DNA of 7,614 nt. Origin: JAOPZW01 sp036555665 (GTDB lineage: Bacteria; Actinomycetota; Thermoleophilia; Solirubrobacterales; Solirubrobacteraceae). Below, in pieces: positions 6,274 through 7,614 of this stretch. The DNA lies in NCBI GenBank assembly GCA_036555665.1, contig DATBKW010000374.1, positions 1 to 7,614 of the forward strand. The letters are read 5' to 3'. The notes under the pieces are model-generated. The model saw nothing but the letters and a program-made list of their open reading frames with translations. It was not told the DNA's origin and made no database searches. The position numbers and the translations under genes are program-made. The first letter of the stretch is position 1. Each line of letters begins with the position of its first letter.

Positions 6274-7479
6274 ATGCCCTCCACACCGCATCGCATCGTC
6301 ATCGCCGGCGGCGGCGTCGCCGGCATCGAAGCCCTGCTGGCGCTCCACGCACTGGCGGCCGACCGCGTCGAGCTGACCCTCGTCGCCCCGACCGAGCACT
6401 TCGTGTACCGACCGCTGGCGGTGGCCGAGCCGTTCGCGCTGGGCAGGCCGCGCCGGACGCCGCTCGCCGACGCCGCGCGCGCGGCCGACGCCACGTTCGT
6501 CCAGGCGCCGCTGGCAGCCGTCGACGCCGCCGCCCGCACCGTGCGCCTGGGAGATGGGCAGGAGCTGGCCTACGACTCGCTGTTGCTGGCCACGGGCGCG
6601 GCGACCGAGCCCGCCTTCGCCGACGGCGTGCTCACCTGGGATGGCAGCGCCGGCGCCGACGCGCTCAGCGGTCTCCTGCGCGATCTCGAGGAGGGCTACA
6701 GCAAGCGCCTGGCGATCGTCGTCCCGCCCGGGCCGGGCTGGCCGCTGCCCGCCTACGAGCTGGCGCTGCTCATCGCGGGTGAGGCCCACGGCATGGGCGT
6801 CCGGCCCGAGATCACGCTCGTCACACCGGAGCAGGCGCCGCTGGCGATCTTCGGATCGCGCGCCGTCGAGGTCATCACCGAGGAGCTCGAGCGCGCCGCC
6901 GTGCGGGTCGAGCTCGGGGCCTATGCGACGCTCGAGTCCGGGCCGCCGCGGGCCCTCCTGCTGCGCCCGTCCGGGCGGCGCCTCGAGGTCGAGCGCGTGC
7001 TGGCGCTGCCGCGCCTTCGCGGCCGCGTGCCCGATGGCATTCCCGCCGACCCCGACGGATTCATCGCCGTGGACCCGCACGGTCGCGTCGCCGGCGTCGA
7101 GGCCGTGTGGGCGGCCGGCGACGGCATCGCCTTCCCGGTCAAGTTCGGCGGCCTGGCTGCCGAGCAGGCCGACGCCGCTGCGGCCGACATCGCCGCCGGG
7201 GCGGGCGCGCCGGTCGAGCGTAAGCCCTTCCGTCCGGTCCTGCGCGGGCGGCTGCTGACCAGCCGCGGCCCGCGCTACATGCGCTACGACGCCGGCGGTG
7301 GTGGCGGCGAGGGCGAGGCGACGACGCACACGCTGTGGTGGCCGCCGGGCAAGGTCGCGGGGCGCTGGCTGGCGCCCTGGCTGGCCGCCCGCGACGAGGA
7401 GGCGATCGCGGACCACCTGCCCCATTCCGGTGGGCTCCCGGTGCAGACCGACCTGCACCGGGACGTGCTGGCGAGCTAG
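6274..7479 (+). CDS. FAD-dependent oxidoreductase, SQR/NDH-2 superfamily, second paralogue
   Basis: 401 residues, similar along its whole length to the flavoprotein at 4731-5921. FAD-binding motif AGGGVAGIE at 11-19; second FAD motif AVWAAGDGIAFPVKFGGLAA at 277-296 with D283. The central segment reads AIVVPPGPGWPLPAYELAL (147-165), with W156 at the place of the SQR catalytic cysteine. No cysteine occurs anywhere in the protein, so a sulfide:quinone reductase or disulfide-reductase mechanism is excluded. The glycine-rich NAD(P) motif expected in NDH-2 is also not visible. The C-terminal block GPRYMR (332-337), LWWPPGKVAGRWLAPWLA (354-371) matches its paralogue and could be an amphipathic membrane anchor. 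A glycine run (341-345) lies just before it. The ATG is 5 nt after the upstream stop; AGGGA at 6267-6271 overlaps that stop and is only 2 nt from the ATG, so initiation probably depends on coupling. Last gene of the operon within the window. Confidence 0.92.
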   Translation: MPSTPHRIVIAGGGVAGIEALLALHALAADRVELTLVAPTEHFVYRPLAVAEPFALGRPRRTPLADAARAADATFVQAPLAAVDAAARTVRLGDGQELAYDSLLLATGAATEPAFADGVLTWDGSAGADALSGLLRDLEEGYSKRLAIVVPPGPGWPLPAYELALLIAGEAHGMGVRPEITLVTPEQAPLAIFGSRAVEVITEELERAAVRVELGAYATLESGPPRALLLRPSGRRLEVERVLALPRLRGRVPDGIPADPDGFIAVDPHGRVAGVEAVWAAGDGIAFPVKFGGLAAEQADAAAADIAAGAGAPVERKPFRPVLRGRLLTSRGPRYMRYDAGGGGGEGEATTHTLWWPPGKVAGRWLAPWLAARDEEAIADHLPHSGGLPVQTDLHRDVLAS

Positions 7480-7503
7480 TGGGTCTTCTCGTGACGTTGC
7501 GCC

Positions 7504-7614
7504 GGAAACCCCGGGATGCCGGCGCCGTCAGGCAAGGACGCAGACCCGAAGGAATGCCGAGGCATTTCGAGGGTCGAGGACGCCGCCTGGCGGTGATCGG
7601 CGCCCGGGGTTTCC
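7504..7614. other. Long imperfect palindrome after the operon; possible structured RNA, terminator or small mobile element
   Basis: The outer arms GGAAACCCCGGG (7504-7515) and CCCGGGGTTTCC (7603-7614) pair perfectly over 12 bp, 87 nt apart. Inside, further nested pairings line up: CGCCG (7523-7527) with CGGCG (7598-7602), CAGGC (7529-7533) with GCCTG (7585-7589), GACCC (7543-7547) with GGGTC (7571-7575), and AATGC (7553-7557) with GCATT (7562-7566) closing a CGAG tetraloop. AGGACGC occurs twice (7535-7541 and 7577-7583), facing itself across an internal loop. I see no open frame of note and no match to an RNA family I know. It begins 24 nt after the last stop codon and ends exactly at the window edge, so the outer arms may extend further. 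It could be a terminator, a non-coding RNA or leader for the next gene, or a small inverted-repeat element. Confidence 0.55.

Noticed and set aside
4587..7458. Long minus-strand open frames (480 and 520 codons) opposite the flavoprotein genes
   Set aside because: They are antisense shadows of GC-rich coding DNA, low in complexity (Arg, Ala, Gly rich), without recognisable domains, and they cover genes with clear FAD motifs.
4731..7479. Annotation of the flavoproteins as sulfide:quinone reductase or NADH dehydrogenase
   Set aside because: The catalytic cysteines of SQR are absent (the second protein has no cysteine) and no NADH-binding glycine motif is visible, so only superfamily-level naming is supported.
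7528..7575. SRP RNA or a GEMM-type (c-di-GMP) riboswitch, suggested by GTCAGG...CCGAAGGAA and GGACGCA fragments
   Set aside because: The fragments are not in the order or pairing context of either family, and the conserved cores are not complete.
1..7614. CRISPR array, tRNA, rRNA, integrase or transposase
   Set aside because: No regularly spaced repeats, tRNA-like cloverleaf, rRNA segments or recombinase motifs were seen on either strand.

Overview
The window is strongly GC-rich with dense, short-spaced genes and clear GGGAG/GAGGAG-type ribosome binding sites. Tandem universal stress proteins, a complete-type phosphoketolase and long GC-driven shadow frames on the opposite strand fit a high-GC actinobacterium. 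The protein styles suggest Thermoleophilia/Solirubrobacterales; that placement is inference, since no rRNA or marker gene is present.

Layout. Positions 1-2042 (minus strand) hold the first 680 codons of a phosphoketolase (xfp); the C-terminus lies beyond the left edge. A 171-bp divergent spacer (2043-2213) with two inverted repeats separates it from a 187-residue protein with two membrane segments and a large external loop (2214-2777, plus). That gene ends at a perfect 12-bp-stem hairpin (2809-2835). Just after it lies a sequence resembling a general-stress sigma factor (SigB/SigF type) promoter (2845-2870).

A tight five-gene plus-strand operon follows: two tandem-domain universal stress proteins (2938-3843 and 3877-4731), an FAD-dependent oxidoreductase (4731-5921), a 116-residue acetyltransferase-like small protein (5918-6268) and a second, paralogous FAD-dependent oxidoreductase (6274-7479). 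Junctions are 33 nt, a 1-nt overlap, a 4-nt overlap and 5 nt, so co-transcription and translational coupling are likely. The last 111 bases form a long imperfect palindrome closed by 12-bp arms that end exactly at the window edge.

How it may work together. Phosphoketolase splits xylulose-5-phosphate/fructose-6-phosphate to acetyl phosphate without using NAD. The Usp proteins are stress and nucleotide-binding factors. The two flavoproteins resemble the sulfide:quinone reductase/NDH-2 superfamily but lack both the redox cysteines and an obvious NAD(P)-binding glycine motif. The region therefore looks like a stress or energy-limitation locus with an uncharacterised pair of probably membrane-associated flavoproteins. 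The most novel parts are that pair with the small acetyltransferase-like protein between them, and the structured element at the right edge.
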